From Synechocystis sp. LKSZ1 (GTDB taxonomy: Bacteria > Cyanobacteriota > Cyanobacteriia > Cyanobacteriales > Microcystaceae): a stretch of 64,000 nt of DNA. This document shows positions 8,851 through 17,957 of the stretch, piece by piece. Location: assembly GCF_040436315.1 (NCBI RefSeq), contig NZ_AP031572.1, forward strand, positions 1,488,001 to 1,552,000, in the 5' to 3' direction. The stretch's first letter is position 1. Every line of letters begins with the position of its first letter. The position numbers and the translations under genes are program-made. Below the pieces are notes generated by a model. That model searched no databases and was not told the DNA's origin. It saw nothing but the letters and a program-made list of their open reading frames with translations.

Positions 8851-9840
8851 ATGGCTCCCAGCAAACCTACGATTTGGCACATCATCGGCGATAAACGGGC
8901 CGGTGGTTCCAATCGCTTTGTGCAACAGTTGAGCGAGTCCTATCTCCAGGAACAGTTTTATTTTGTGACCCTGCGTCTGGAAGCGGCCCAGGCGAGACTC
9001 CGCCAAGAAAAGCCGGCCTTGATCATTTTTCACTATCCCTGTGCCTGGAAGTATCTAGCGGCCCTATTTAACTTCACCACCAATGCCCCTCTCTGGATCT
9101 GCGACCATCACTATTGCCGGGGCTTTGAACAACGACAGGTGCGCTCCCGCTGGCGCTTTCGGCTACTGCTCAAACTGGCCTACGGCTTAGCGGATGGGAT
9201 AATTGCGGTTTCCCAGGGCCAACGCCAATGGATGGTCGATGCAGGCCTGGTGAAAGCGGACAAAATCCGGGTGATTAAGCCGGCTTCTATCCTGACGGAA
9301 CTCTTAACCCTGCCCCCAAAAGTTCCTGAAAAACCGCTGATTCTAGGGTCCTATGGTCGTTTTGCCCCCCAAAAAGGCTTTGATCAGTTACTCCAGGTGA
9401 TGGCCCCGCTTGACCCAAAGCAATTTCAACTGCGTCTAGGGGGCTACGGGCAGGATGAGGAAAAGATACAAACCTTGGCCGCCAACCTGCCCCAGGTGCA
9501 ACTGGTGGGCTCGATTCCCCAGGTTCCCGACTTTCTGGCCCAGTGTGATCTGGTGATTATTCCCTCGCGCTGGGAACCCTTTGGTCTGGTTTGTTTGGAA
9601 GCCAAGGCCGCCGGTAAACCTGTGTTAGTTACCGATGTGGATGGCCTACCAGAGCAAGTCCTAGCCGGTATGGGGGCCATTTTACCCAGCGATCAGCCGG
9701 AACAATGGGGAGCAATCCTCACCCATCTGGCTGAACAGGATTTGGTCGCCTGGGGCCAACGGGGCCGGGCGACCGTGGAACGGGCCTGGGAAAATTGTTT
9801 AGAACAGTGGCAGTCTTTTCTTAGCTCAGTGGCCCTATGA
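8851..9840 (+). CDS. GT4 family glycosyltransferase
   Basis: This is a 329-residue GT-B fold retaining glycosyltransferase. The C-terminal donor domain carries ILGSYGRFAPQKGFDQLL (about 166-183) and the EX7E-type site SRWEPFGLVCLEAKAAGKPV (about 248-267). The N-terminal acceptor domain begins TIWHIIGDKRAGGSNRF. It should extend the lipid-linked EPS repeat unit in the cytoplasm. Its stop overlaps the start of the flippase gene (ATGA at 9837-9840), so the two are translationally coupled. Donor and acceptor sugars are unknown. Confidence 0.88.
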   Translation: MAPSKPTIWHIIGDKRAGGSNRFVQQLSESYLQEQFYFVTLRLEAAQARLRQEKPALIIFHYPCAWKYLAALFNFTTNAPLWICDHHYCRGFEQRQVRSRWRFRLLLKLAYGLADGIIAVSQGQRQWMVDAGLVKADKIRVIKPASILTELLTLPPKVPEKPLILGSYGRFAPQKGFDQLLQVMAPLDPKQFQLRLGGYGQDEEKIQTLAANLPQVQLVGSIPQVPDFLAQCDLVIIPSRWEPFGLVCLEAKAAGKPVLVTDVDGLPEQVLAGMGAILPSDQPEQWGAILTHLAEQDLVAWGQRGRATVERAWENCLEQWQSFLSSVAL

Positions 9841-11090
9841 AACAATGGCTCCAGCAAAAAATCGCTCAAATTGATAGCCCCTTTGTCCGCAATGTGGGCT
9901 GGTTGGGCAGTTCCGGGGCCATCATTCGAGTCTCACGCTTACTAGCCACGATTATTCTGGCCCGCTTTCTCACCCCCCAGGACTACGGCTTAGCGGCCCT
10001 GGTCTTGACGACGAATGAGTTTGTGCGAGTGTTTACGCGCAATGGCGTGGTGGCCCGCTTAATTCAAGTAGAGGCGGAGAAATTACCCTATCTGACCCAG
10101 GCGGCCTATTGGCTCAATTGGGCCATGTTTATTGGCCTGTTTTTGATCCAATGCCTGGTGGCTTTTCCCATTGCCTGGTTCTATCGAGACCAGCAGATTA
10201 TTTTGCCCATCTGTGTCATGGGATTAAATTTACTCTGGATTCCTCTGGGCCTGGTGCAAGCGGCCCTCCTGCAACGAGAAGGTCGGTTTAAGGTAATTGC
10301 TCTGACGGAACTGGTGCAAATTTCCACGGATAATCTGCTCTCGGCAGTGTTAGCTATTGCCGGGTTGGGCATGTGGGCCATTATTTTGCCGAAGATCTTG
10401 GTGGCACCGATCTGGGTCTATATCATCACCAAAAATAATCCCTGGCGACCAACCGAGAAATTTAGCACTCAGCATTGGAGTGATCTGTTTGGCTTTGGGC
10501 GCAGTGTCTTGGGGGTGGAGTTGCTCAATACCCTCCGGGCCAATCTGGATTATCTGATCATTGGGCGTTTTCTCAGCCTAGAGGCCCTGGGGTTGTACTA
10601 TTTTGCCTTCAATGCCGGATTAGGGATTAGTTTGGGCATTATCACCTCGATCAAAGCGGCCCTTTTGCCCCACCTCTGCGAGGGCCGGGATACGCTCCAG
10701 GAATTTCGCCAACGCTACTACCACAGCCTCAAAACCATCGGTTCGATCATTACGCCCCTGGTGGTGTTGCAATCCTCCCTGGCCCCTTTTTATGTTCCCC
10801 TGGTTTTTGGCCAACGCTGGACTGAGGCCATTCCCATCTTGATCCTGATCTGTCTGTCGGCCCTGCCCCGGCCCTTTGCCGATTCCGCTTCCCAGTTACT
10901 GTTAGCCATTGATAAACCGGAGTTGGATCTGTACTGGAATCTCGGTTTTACGGCCCTGTTTGCCGGGGCTTTACTCCTGGGGGTACAAGGGGGAAGTTTG
11001 GGGGTTGCCTGGGCCGTCTTGCTGAGCCATTGGCTCTGTTTACCGCTGTTTATCTGGTGGACGTCTCGCTATGTCTTTAAAACTGCTTAA
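9837..11090 (+). CDS. Wzx-type polysaccharide flippase
   Basis: This 417-residue integral membrane protein has about a dozen hydrophobic segments and belongs to the polysaccharide transporter (MOP/oligosaccharide flippase) family. The N-terminal SGAIIRVSRLLATIILARFL and LTPQDYGLAALVL are typical of WzxC-like members. It should move the finished undecaprenyl-linked repeat unit across the plasma membrane. It overlaps the GT4 gene by four bases, and the exporter gene begins 20 bases before its stop, so flippase and export are tightly linked. No truncation is seen. Confidence 0.88.
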   Translation: MKQWLQQKIAQIDSPFVRNVGWLGSSGAIIRVSRLLATIILARFLTPQDYGLAALVLTTNEFVRVFTRNGVVARLIQVEAEKLPYLTQAAYWLNWAMFIGLFLIQCLVAFPIAWFYRDQQIILPICVMGLNLLWIPLGLVQAALLQREGRFKVIALTELVQISTDNLLSAVLAIAGLGMWAIILPKILVAPIWVYIITKNNPWRPTEKFSTQHWSDLFGFGRSVLGVELLNTLRANLDYLIIGRFLSLEALGLYYFAFNAGLGISLGIITSIKAALLPHLCEGRDTLQEFRQRYYHSLKTIGSIITPLVVLQSSLAPFYVPLVFGQRWTEAIPILILICLSALPRPFADSASQLLLAIDKPELDLYWNLGFTALFAGALLLGVQGGSLGVAWAVLLSHWLCLPLFIWWTSRYVFKTA

Positions 11091-12135
11091 GGGTTGGCTG
11101 ACTGTCCTGGGATGGACTTGGATGTGGCCGGTTTCGGCCCTGCCCCTGTCCCCCGGCGATCGCCTGGAAGTGTCGATTCCCAAGGATACCTATTTTGCAC
11201 GGGTCTATGAGGTGAACCAGGACGGTAATTTAGAAGTTCCCTTTGTGGGGTTGGTGCCCGTATCTGGCCTAGAACCCCCGGAAGTGCAAGCCAAATTATC
11301 TGAGATTTTAATTGCTCAAAAATTCTTTCCTCCCCAACGCCTACAACTGAGCGTACAGATGGTGGCCTGGGCCCCGGTACAGGTGAGTTTAGCCGGGGAA
11401 TTGTTTCAACCAGGCCGGGTGTTAATTAATGACCCCAAGGATAATCCCCCCACCGCCATTAGTGACACCAGTCGTCAGATCACCGGCAGTAATCCTGTTC
11501 AGCGCTACCTAACGACGGCGATCCGGGCCGCCGGGGGCGTTTTACCCACCGCCGATGTGACCCAGGTGCAATTAATTCGCCAGGGCCAAGCCACTATAGT
11601 GGATCTTTCGGGTATTTTTAGCGGTCAACCGATCCAGGATTTACCCTTGATTAACGGCGATCAGATTATTGTGCCTCGATCAGAACGGTTCCAAAACGAG
11701 CTCATGCGGCCTTCCCAAATTACACCGCCGGGGATTAAGGTGTTTGTCTCTAACTTAACCGTGCCGGCCACCAGCAACGCCACCTCGGCCGTCGGAAACC
11801 AACAGGAGGGGATCACCTTTCCCTACGGCGCCCGCTTTAGCCAGGCCGTCATCTCGGCCAACTGTGCCGGGGGGATTAATGCCACCAACGCCGACCGCCG
11901 GGCCATGCTGGTACGGGTGGATAGTCTGACGGGAAAAACGACGACCGTGGAGCGTCAGGTGGAAGATTTACTCCGGGCCTCGACGAACAATGAAGAGAAT
12001 CCGCCCCTTTTTCCGAGGGATGGTGTGGTTTGTTATGATTCGACTGTGACCAGCCTACGGGATCGCTTCCGGTCTATTTCTGACATTTTGAGTCCTCTCA
12101 ATCCGATCTTGCTCCTCATCAATCTCTTCAAATGA
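11071..12135 (+). CDS. Outer-membrane polysaccharide export protein (Wza/OPX family)
   Basis: The 354-residue protein begins with a hydrophobic export signal (about residues 5-24) and then LPLSPGDRLEVSIPKD, the start of the polysaccharide-export domain, followed by SLBB-like segments (VQVSLAGELFQPGRVL; INGDQIIVPRSERFQ). A Thr/Asn-rich stretch and a hydrophobic end (PLNPILLLINLF) follow. It should form the outer-membrane channel for the polymer. No lipobox cysteine is seen after the signal. It overlaps the flippase gene at its start and the co-polymerase gene (ATGA) at its end, so the three are translated as one unit. Confidence 0.87.
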   Translation: MSLKLLKGWLTVLGWTWMWPVSALPLSPGDRLEVSIPKDTYFARVYEVNQDGNLEVPFVGLVPVSGLEPPEVQAKLSEILIAQKFFPPQRLQLSVQMVAWAPVQVSLAGELFQPGRVLINDPKDNPPTAISDTSRQITGSNPVQRYLTTAIRAAGGVLPTADVTQVQLIRQGQATIVDLSGIFSGQPIQDLPLINGDQIIVPRSERFQNELMRPSQITPPGIKVFVSNLTVPATSNATSAVGNQQEGITFPYGARFSQAVISANCAGGINATNADRRAMLVRVDSLTGKTTTVERQVEDLLRASTNNEENPPLFPRDGVVCYDSTVTSLRDRFRSISDILSPLNPILLLINLFK

Positions 12136-13565
12136 TCGATATGGCTTCCCAGCCTTCTTCCCCGGCCAACGTTGAGCCGATGACCTACGGTACCTTGCCC
12201 TGGATTCGTTTCGCTAAGTACCTTGTGGTTGCCGGGCTGGTCAATGGTTTGGTCTGGTCGCTATCCCTCGGTTATCTCAAAAAAGCCAAGCCGGTCTATA
12301 CCAGTGAATTGGTGTTGAATATTGCGGGGGCAGGCCAGGGGGTGAATGTCAACTTGCCGGATGTGGGCCAGGCCATTACTTCCACGACCACAGCCTACGG
12401 TTCCACCGCCGATCCCCGCGAAAATTACAAATTGATGACCCTAGGGCCGACGGTTCTCGGTAAAGCGGCGGAGGCTCTCGACCTGACGGAAGAGCAACTG
12501 GGCCAACCCAAGGTCAAAATTATCAATAACACCACCATGATGGAGATTACCATTACCGGCCTGACTCCTCAGAAAGCACAAGCCAAGGCCTGGGCCATCT
12601 ACAATGCCTTGACCCAACGCCTCACGATTCTCCGGGACAATGAACGTTCTCAACGGGATCGAGCCATCCAAGCCGCCGTTACTGAGGCCCAAAATAAACT
12701 CACTAGTGCCCAGCGCCAACTCTCCCTCTACCGCTCTCAATCGGGTCTCAATTCCTCGGAGCAGGTCAGTAATTTGATCAGTAGTATTGAAGCTCTCCGT
12801 AAACAACGGGCTGAATTAGTTGCCCAAGCCCAACAGTCCGGTGATCGCCGCCAAAAATTATCTGCGACCCTTGGTCTTTCTCCCCAACAAGCCGCTGAGG
12901 CCCTGCTCTTGCAAACTGACCAACAATTCCAAGCAGCCCTCAAAGATTACAGTACCTTGACCCTAGCTTTAAATACCCTGCTGGAAACTCGGGGAGAAAA
13001 CTATCCCGATGTGGTAGAAACCCGAGATGCTCAAACCGCGGCCCGTACCCTGCTCCTTAAACGGGGAAAAATCCTGCTCGGTCGTCCCCTGGATCAATTG
13101 GCCCTAGAACGCCTCAGCTTAGATAACAGCAATGGGTCTGGGGTCAAACGCAGTGAACTATTTCAACAATTGGTGCTAGCTGACAGTGATTACCAAGGCC
13201 TGATGGGCCAACTCCAGGCCCTCAGTCAACAGATCCAAGACCTGGAAAAACGCCTAGCCAGCCTGACGCAAAAGCAATCGATCCTCGACCGTCGCCTACG
13301 GGATCTACAAATCGCCGAGGCCATTTTTACCTCCACCCTCGCCAAGGTCGATCTGGGCAAAAGCGACCCCTACGGTTCCTTTCCATTGTTAGAAATTGTG
13401 GAAAATCCCAGTCTTCCCAGCGAAGCCACGGCCCCTAAACCCAAACTAGTTATCGCGGGTTCCCTGGGTGGTTCCCTACTGATTACCCTGGGGCTGACCC
13501 TTGCCTGGTGGCGATCGCCGATTCTGCGGTTTAGTAAAAAAGCGATGCGGGATATTTTGGCCTAG
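12132..13565 (+). CDS. Polysaccharide co-polymerase (Wzz/PCP type, no kinase domain)
   Basis: The layout of this 477-residue protein is that of chain-length regulators: a membrane segment near residues 28-48, a Wzz domain, a long periplasmic coiled coil (about 160-420, rich in Gln, Leu and Arg) and a second membrane segment (about 438-458). It ends about 17 residues after that segment, so it lacks the BY-kinase (Wzc/CpsD) domain. It should set chain length and bridge to the outer-membrane exporter encoded just upstream. A kinase, if needed, must be encoded elsewhere. The four-base overlap with the exporter gene indicates coupling. Confidence 0.87.
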   Translation: MIDMASQPSSPANVEPMTYGTLPWIRFAKYLVVAGLVNGLVWSLSLGYLKKAKPVYTSELVLNIAGAGQGVNVNLPDVGQAITSTTTAYGSTADPRENYKLMTLGPTVLGKAAEALDLTEEQLGQPKVKIINNTTMMEITITGLTPQKAQAKAWAIYNALTQRLTILRDNERSQRDRAIQAAVTEAQNKLTSAQRQLSLYRSQSGLNSSEQVSNLISSIEALRKQRAELVAQAQQSGDRRQKLSATLGLSPQQAAEALLLQTDQQFQAALKDYSTLTLALNTLLETRGENYPDVVETRDAQTAARTLLLKRGKILLGRPLDQLALERLSLDNSNGSGVKRSELFQQLVLADSDYQGLMGQLQALSQQIQDLEKRLASLTQKQSILDRRLRDLQIAEAIFTSTLAKVDLGKSDPYGSFPLLEIVENPSLPSEATAPKPKLVIAGSLGGSLLITLGLTLAWWRSPILRFSKKAMRDILA

Positions 13566-13578
13566 TGGTGTGGCAACG

Positions 13579-14922
13579 ATGACGGCGAACGAGTCTATCC
13601 CAACAGGTAAGGTATTCATTTCCAAAGAAGTTATTCCCAAGCAAGCCATTCAACCAGAAAACTTTCCCGAACGCCTGGTCTGGTACAGCATGATCTGGAC
13701 TTACGGCTTTTATGTGATTGGGGCGACCTATATTGTGGGCTCCCTGCTGAGTTGGATTCTGACCTTTTATCTCCTGCTGAAACTCTGGATCCAAACGGAA
13801 GACACCCCAGAGACAGAAAAAATTCGTATTCCCTTTCTTGTCTGGGTCTGGATTCTCGGCATGATCGGCATGGAAGTCGCTCTAATTGTTGGTTCTCTGG
13901 ACTTTGACCTTTCCACTGGGGAAATTATTAAATCCTCCATCGGTTGGGCCAAGGGTTGGGCCGCCCTGGCCCTCTATCCCCTGGTTGGCGTTTTAAATAT
14001 TAGACCCCAAATTATCTATCGGGCCACCTGCATTATTTGCCTGCACACTTTGCTCCTCTCTCCCATCCTCATTCTCGCCCCTATTCTCCACTTTCCTGAA
14101 GTTCTCTATGTTTCCCCTCTGCGGGCAGTGGGCGGGCCAAGTGATCAATTCTTTGATGTCTCCTTTTACGAAGTCGATTTTGATGGCCAGATCCGTCAGC
14201 GCCTTTTTACCCCCTGGGGGCCAGCCCTGGGCTTTGTGGCCAGTACCTACTTCATCCTAGCCCTGAAGGAAGAAGATAGAAAATGGCGCTGGTTTGGCAT
14301 CATTGGCTCGATTTACATGGGTTATATCTGTAAGTCTCGGCTAGCCTTAGTCTCCCTGCTATTCACCCCTGTTTTTACCGCTCTTCTCGCTCGTCTGGGC
14401 CGTCCTGCCATTTTGATCCTGTTAGGCCTGGGTAGTACCCTATCAGGAATCTTTGCACCCAATATTGTGACCACCATCGATACGGTGATGACCAAATTCA
14501 CTGAAGCCCGAGCCGCCTCCAGTAAAGTCCGTTCCATCCTCAAGGAAATTGCCGGCCATCGTTGGGAAACGGAAGCACCGATCTGGGGCCATGGGGTAGT
14601 GGAAGCCGGGCCCCACGTCGCGGAATTTATGCCCATTGGTTCCCATCACACTTGGTATGGTCTCCTCTTCGTTAAAGGCCTGGTAGGATTTTATTCCTTG
14701 GCAATTCCGATGGTCTTGAGCTTTATTGTTTTGGTCTTTAAGGCCCAACGCAGTCAAACCGCCCGAGCCGGTCTAGGCATTCTATTCACCTTATTTCTGT
14801 ATACTTTTGGGGAGAATTTGGAAATCCTGGCTTATCTTTACTGGCCCGGTCTGATTATCATGGGCAGTGCCTTTAAAATAAGGCCGTCAGCCCCTCAGAG
14901 TGACCACGAGATCCCTTCTTGA
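13579..14922 (+). CDS. Wzy-type polysaccharide polymerase (O-antigen ligase-like membrane protein)
   Basis: The protein has 447 residues from the ATG at 13579 and at least ten hydrophobic segments. A large polar loop in the second half contains HRWETEAPIWGHGVVEAGP and GSHHTWYGLLFVKGLVG, which is typical of Wzy/WaaL-like polymerases (the GxGxxxxxxH...H pattern). It should join repeat units outside the plasma membrane. An in-frame start at 13501 would lie inside the co-polymerase gene; the ATG 13 bases after that gene's stop is more natural. This is the last gene of the EPS cluster. Confidence 0.82.
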   Translation: MTANESIPTGKVFISKEVIPKQAIQPENFPERLVWYSMIWTYGFYVIGATYIVGSLLSWILTFYLLLKLWIQTEDTPETEKIRIPFLVWVWILGMIGMEVALIVGSLDFDLSTGEIIKSSIGWAKGWAALALYPLVGVLNIRPQIIYRATCIICLHTLLLSPILILAPILHFPEVLYVSPLRAVGGPSDQFFDVSFYEVDFDGQIRQRLFTPWGPALGFVASTYFILALKEEDRKWRWFGIIGSIYMGYICKSRLALVSLLFTPVFTALLARLGRPAILILLGLGSTLSGIFAPNIVTTIDTVMTKFTEARAASSKVRSILKEIAGHRWETEAPIWGHGVVEAGPHVAEFMPIGSHHTWYGLLFVKGLVGFYSLAIPMVLSFIVLVFKAQRSQTARAGLGILFTLFLYTFGENLEILAYLYWPGLIIMGSAFKIRPSAPQSDHEIPS

Positions 14923-15005
14923 TCCCTGGAAAAATCCCCAGTCCTGGTCTGGCCCTATCATCTCAATAGAAGAAGTTGAGGTGTTACCAAGGGAGCCCTT
15001 AGGTT

Positions 15006-15035
15006 TTGACTAATCCAGAGGAATTAGAATAGAGT
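15006..15035 (+). promoter_or_regulatory. Candidate promoter of the aldehyde-deformylating oxygenase gene
   Basis: TTGACT (15006-15011) and TAGAGT (15030-15035) are separated by 18 bases and lie about 85 bases before the ATG. They match five and four of the six consensus bases of the -35 and -10 boxes. The overlapping TAGAAT at 15025-15030 is a better -10 box but is spaced too closely. A start site near 15042 would leave an 80-base leader. Predicted by eye only. Confidence 0.4.
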
Positions 15036-15120
15036 AGAACCTGAAATTTTAAAATAAATGGCCACGGCGTAGCATGAGCCATTGCAACATCCCATAAGAA
15101 TTTAGGAGAAAGAAGTCCCT

Positions 15121-15816
15121 ATGCCAGAGCTTGCTGTACGCCCAGAATTTGACTACACCAGCGCGACCTACAAAGATGCCTATAGCCGCATCAATGCCAT
15201 TGTCATCGAAGGAGAACAAGAGGCCTATAGCAATTATCTCCAAATGGCAGAACTCCTCCCTGAAAGTAAGGATGAATTGGTTCGTCTCGCCAAAATGGAA
15301 AACCGTCACCGGGCTGGCTTCCAAGCCTGTGGCAAAAACTTAGATGTAACCCCCGACATGGCCTATGCTGAGGAATTTTTTGCGGCCCTGCACCGTAATT
15401 TCCAAACGGCCTTTGCTGAAGGTAGAATCGTCACCTGTCTGTTGATCCAGGCCCTAATTATCGAAGCCTTTGCCATTGCTGCTTACAATATCTACATTCC
15501 CGTAGCTGATGACTTTGCCCGTAAAATTACGGAAGGCGTTGTCAAGGATGAATATACCCACCTCAACTTTGGGGAGGAATGGCTCCGGGCCAATTTTGAA
15601 AGCGCGAAAGCAGAGCTAGAAGCGGCCAACAAAGAGAATTTGCCCATTGTCTGGCGGATGCTCAACCAAGTTCAGGACGATGCCAAAACCCTCGGCATGG
15701 AAAAAGAGGCCCTAGTGGAAGATTTTATGATCAGCTATGGTGAGGCTCTGAGCAATATCGGCTTCAGTACCCGGGATATTATGCGGATGTCTTCCTACGG
15801 CTTAACAGCAGCCTAG
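15121..15816 (+). CDS. ado: Aldehyde-deformylating oxygenase (alkane synthesis)
   Basis: The 231-residue ferritin-like di-iron enzyme turns fatty aldehydes into alkanes one carbon shorter plus formate. All six known iron ligands stand at the family positions: Glu32, Glu60, His63 (MENRH), Glu115 (IIEAF), Glu144 and His147 (DEYTHLNF). The opening [14 protein letters not shown] closely resembles the Synechocystis protein. TAGGAGAAAG gives a ribosome site nine bases before the ATG. In most cyanobacteria the next gene is acyl-ACP reductase, which makes the aldehyde; here a terminator and an opposing glycosyltransferase gene follow, and no reductase gene is in the window. Confidence 0.97.
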   Translation: MPELAVRPEFDYTSATYKDAYSRINAIVIEGEQEAYSNYLQMAELLPESKDELVRLAKMENRHRAGFQACGKNLDVTPDMAYAEEFFAALHRNFQTAFAEGRIVTCLLIQALIIEAFAIAAYNIYIPVADDFARKITEGVVKDEYTHLNFGEEWLRANFESAKAELEAANKENLPIVWRMLNQVQDDAKTLGMEKEALVEDFMISYGEALSNIGFSTRDIMRMSSYGLTAA

Positions 15817-15845
15817 GCCCTGAAGCGACCCTACCTTTATTTATG

Positions 15846-15873
15846 ATCCCCCAAAATTGGGGGATTTTGTTTT
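15846..15873 (+). terminator. Intrinsic terminator after the oxygenase gene
   Basis: ATCCCCCAA (15846-15854) pairs with TTGGGGGAT (15857-15865), realistically as a 7-bp stem with an AAAATT loop, and is followed by TTTGTTTT. It lies 30 bases after the oxygenase stop and just before the 3' end of the opposing glycosyltransferase gene, so the oxygenase is probably a one-gene transcript. Confidence 0.85.
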
Positions 15874-15885
15874 GTGGCAGAATCA

Positions 15886-16662
15886 TCAGGCCGACGTTAA
15901 CCAGAACTTAGCAATGTAGCCCAGGGCCTTAACCCCATCACGCCAGTTAATTTTTTTCCCCTCGGCGTAGGTGCGGCCATAGTAGGCTACGCCCACCTCA
16001 TAGATGCGCCAGCGATGACGAGAACGGGTTACCTTCATGGTGAATTCCACCTCAAAGCCAAAGTCATTACAGGTCAGGGCCAAGTCTTCTAGGACTTCAC
16101 GGCGAAACATCTTATAGCAGACTTCAATATCACTCAGGTTGATATTACAAATCAGATCGATCAAACTGGTGATGATTTTATTGCCTAAGTAGTGGTGGAA
16201 GTAAAGTACTCGGTGGGGATTGCCGTAAAAACGCGAACCAAAGACCACATCGGCCCAACCCTCGGTAATTAAGCGCCACATGGGTTGCCAGTCCTGGGGA
16301 TCATACTCCAGGTCAGCATCTTGGATAATCAGCACCTCCCCAGAGGCCGCTTCAAACGCCGTGCGCAGAGCGGCCCCTTTGCCTTGATTACGACGGTGGA
16401 AAATCAGCTTGACCGATAGAAGGGCCGACGCGAACATTTCAGGGGCCAGCTCATCGGGCAGAAAGTCGAGGCCCATGGGTTTGGCCTGGCCATCTGCTTC
16501 CCCAAAGGTTTCCACCAACCACTCCCGCGTGCCATCGGTGGAGCCGTCATCGACCATCACAATTTCCTTTTCCACTTGGGGCAGTACCAGGGCCACCTTG
16601 GCCAACAGCAAAGGCAGGGTATGAATTTCGTTATAAACGGGAATGATGACCGATAACTTCAT
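15886..16662 (-). CDS. GT2 glycosyltransferase, dolichyl/polyprenyl-phosphate mannose synthase-like
   Basis: This 258-residue protein starts MKLSVIIPVYNEIHTLPLLL and carries IVMVDDGSTDGTREWL, RRNQGKGAALRTAFE and the metal site IQDADLEYDP, the signature of the DPM1-like branch of GT2. ICNINLSDIEVCYKMFRREV is the conserved second half. Such enzymes move a sugar to polyprenyl phosphate for use outside the membrane, or act as soluble GT2s. No C-terminal membrane domain is seen. About 25 residues rich in Asp/Glu/Pro (LGLDFLPDELAPEMF region, near 65-80) are inserted relative to the shortest homologues. It stands alone between convergent and divergent neighbours. Confidence 0.88.
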   Translation of the reverse strand: MKLSVIIPVYNEIHTLPLLLAKVALVLPQVEKEIVMVDDGSTDGTREWLVETFGEADGQAKPMGLDFLPDELAPEMFASALLSVKLIFHRRNQGKGAALRTAFEAASGEVLIIQDADLEYDPQDWQPMWRLITEGWADVVFGSRFYGNPHRVLYFHHYLGNKIITSLIDLICNINLSDIEVCYKMFRREVLEDLALTCNDFGFEVEFTMKVTRSRHRWRIYEVGVAYYGRTYAEGKKINWRDGVKALGYIAKFWLTSA

Positions 16663-16815
16663 GTCGGGGAGGGCGGCGACTTAAAAAGCCCATTATAGAG
16701 CGTGGGGGTTCTCCTCCAACTCAGCAACGGCAATGCCTCGGTGGTGCATAGACGCAATCCTGTACTGCCTGCCATAATGAAGCTCTCTGCTAAAACCTCC
16801 AATGCTTGAACCCGA

Positions 16816-17844
16816 ATGGTTATTTCTACTTCTCAGGCCAATCCTGCCACCACGGCGACGCTACAACTGCCGCCCCTGCCTTATTCTCGCCCCCTGCTGA
16901 TGATTGGCCATGGTACTCGTGATCAGGATGGTCGCCAAACCTTTCTCGATTTTGCTCAGGCCTATCAACAGTTAGATACCAGTCGGCCCGTCATTCCCTG
17001 TTTCTTGGAGTTAACCGAGCCTTCGATCCAAAAAGGCGTGGAGGCTTGTGTGGCCCAGGGCTTTACGGAAATCTCTGCCCTCCCCATTCTTTTATTTGCC
17101 GCCCGCCACAATAAATTCGATGTCACCAATGAGTTAGACCGCAGTCGAGAACGCTATCCCCAGATCACGTTTTCCTATGGCCGCCATTTTGGCATCACCC
17201 CTTCCATTCTTGAACTCTGGCATGACCGCTTGGCTGCATTGGATAGCCCAGCAGCTAATCCTAGACAAATTTCCCGTGCTGAAACGGTGCTTTTATTTGT
17301 GGGCCGTGGTTCTAGTGACCCCGATGCCAATGGCGATGTTTATAAAATGGCCCGGATGCTCTGGGAAGGAAGCGGCTACCAAACGGTGGAAACCTGTTTT
17401 ATTGGTATTACCCATCCCCGGCTAGAGGAAGGGTTTCGTCGCGCCCGTCTGTATCAGCCTAAACGAATTATTGTTCTGCCCTATTTTCTCTTCACCGGGG
17501 CCCTAGTCAAAAAGATTTTTCAGATCACGGCCCAACAGCAGGCGGAATTCCCCGAGATTGACATGGTTTGCTTGCCCGAAATGGGAGTACAGGCTCCCCT
17601 ATTAGCCCTTGTCCGCGAACGAGAAATCGAAACCCAATTGGGCCAGGTGGCCATGAATTGCGAGGCCTGTAAGTTTCGCTTGGCCTTTAAGGCCCAGGGC
17701 CATTCCCATGGGCACGATCATCACCACCACGGGCATGATCATAGCCATCATCACCACGACCATAATCATGATCATGACCATTCTGCCCCCGACCCCTACG
17801 CCAACCTAGCAGACTACCACGGACGGATTTGGCAGGCCCCGTAG
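16816..17844 (+). CDS. cbiX: Sirohydrochlorin cobaltochelatase CbiX with metal-binding tail
   Basis: The 342-residue protein is the long form of CbiX, with two chelatase half-domains. The first half starts [17 protein letters not shown] and includes [16 protein letters not shown] with the metal-site His; the second half starts [17 protein letters not shown]. The C-terminus has MNCEAC, matching the MXCXXC motif described for Bacillus CbiX, then a tail with about 17 histidines alternating with Asp and Gly (near residues 300-330). It inserts cobalt into sirohydrochlorin for cobalamin; a nickel or iron role cannot be excluded. No cobalamin riboswitch is recognisable upstream. Confidence 0.93.
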   Translation: MVISTSQANPATTATLQLPPLPYSRPLLMIGHGTRDQDGRQTFLDFAQAYQQLDTSRPVIPCFLELTEPSIQKGVEACVAQGFTEISALPILLFAARHNKFDVTNELDRSRERYPQITFSYGRHFGITPSILELWHDRLAALDSPAANPRQISRAETVLLFVGRGSSDPDANGDVYKMARMLWEGSGYQTVETCFIGITHPRLEEGFRRARLYQPKRIIVLPYFLFTGALVKKIFQITAQQQAEFPEIDMVCLPEMGVQAPLLALVREREIETQLGQVAMNCEACKFRLAFKAQGHSHGHDHHHHGHDHSHHHHDHNHDHDHSAPDPYANLADYHGRIWQAP

Positions 17845-17921
17845 CTTGTCTCGCCGTTAAGTTTCCGCAACTAAAGGGCCGTTCCTCCAGGGGATGCGCG
17901 AGGATGAAAGTAGGAATGATC

Positions 17922-17941
17922 CACCCTATTCAAGTAGGGTG
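17922..17941. other. Hairpin just upstream of the 37-residue membrane protein gene
   Basis: CACCCTA (17922-17928) pairs with TAGGGTG (17935-17941) around a 6-base loop. No T-run follows, so it is a poor terminator for cbiX. It ends only six bases before the GGAGG ribosome site of the small gene, where it could affect translation or RNA stability. Confidence 0.5.
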
Positions 17942-17957
17942 ATTTCTGGAGGTTCCC

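Noticed and set aside
13501-13578. Earlier start of the Wzy gene inside the co-polymerase gene.
   Set aside because: The extra codons overlap the end of the upstream gene by 65 bases and are not membrane-like; the ATG at 13579 fits operon spacing.
16663-16815. Possible cobalamin riboswitch upstream of cbiX (CCTGTACTGCCTGCC).
   Set aside because: Only a vague likeness to the B12 box; the other conserved riboswitch segments are missing and the gap is too short for a full element plus leader.
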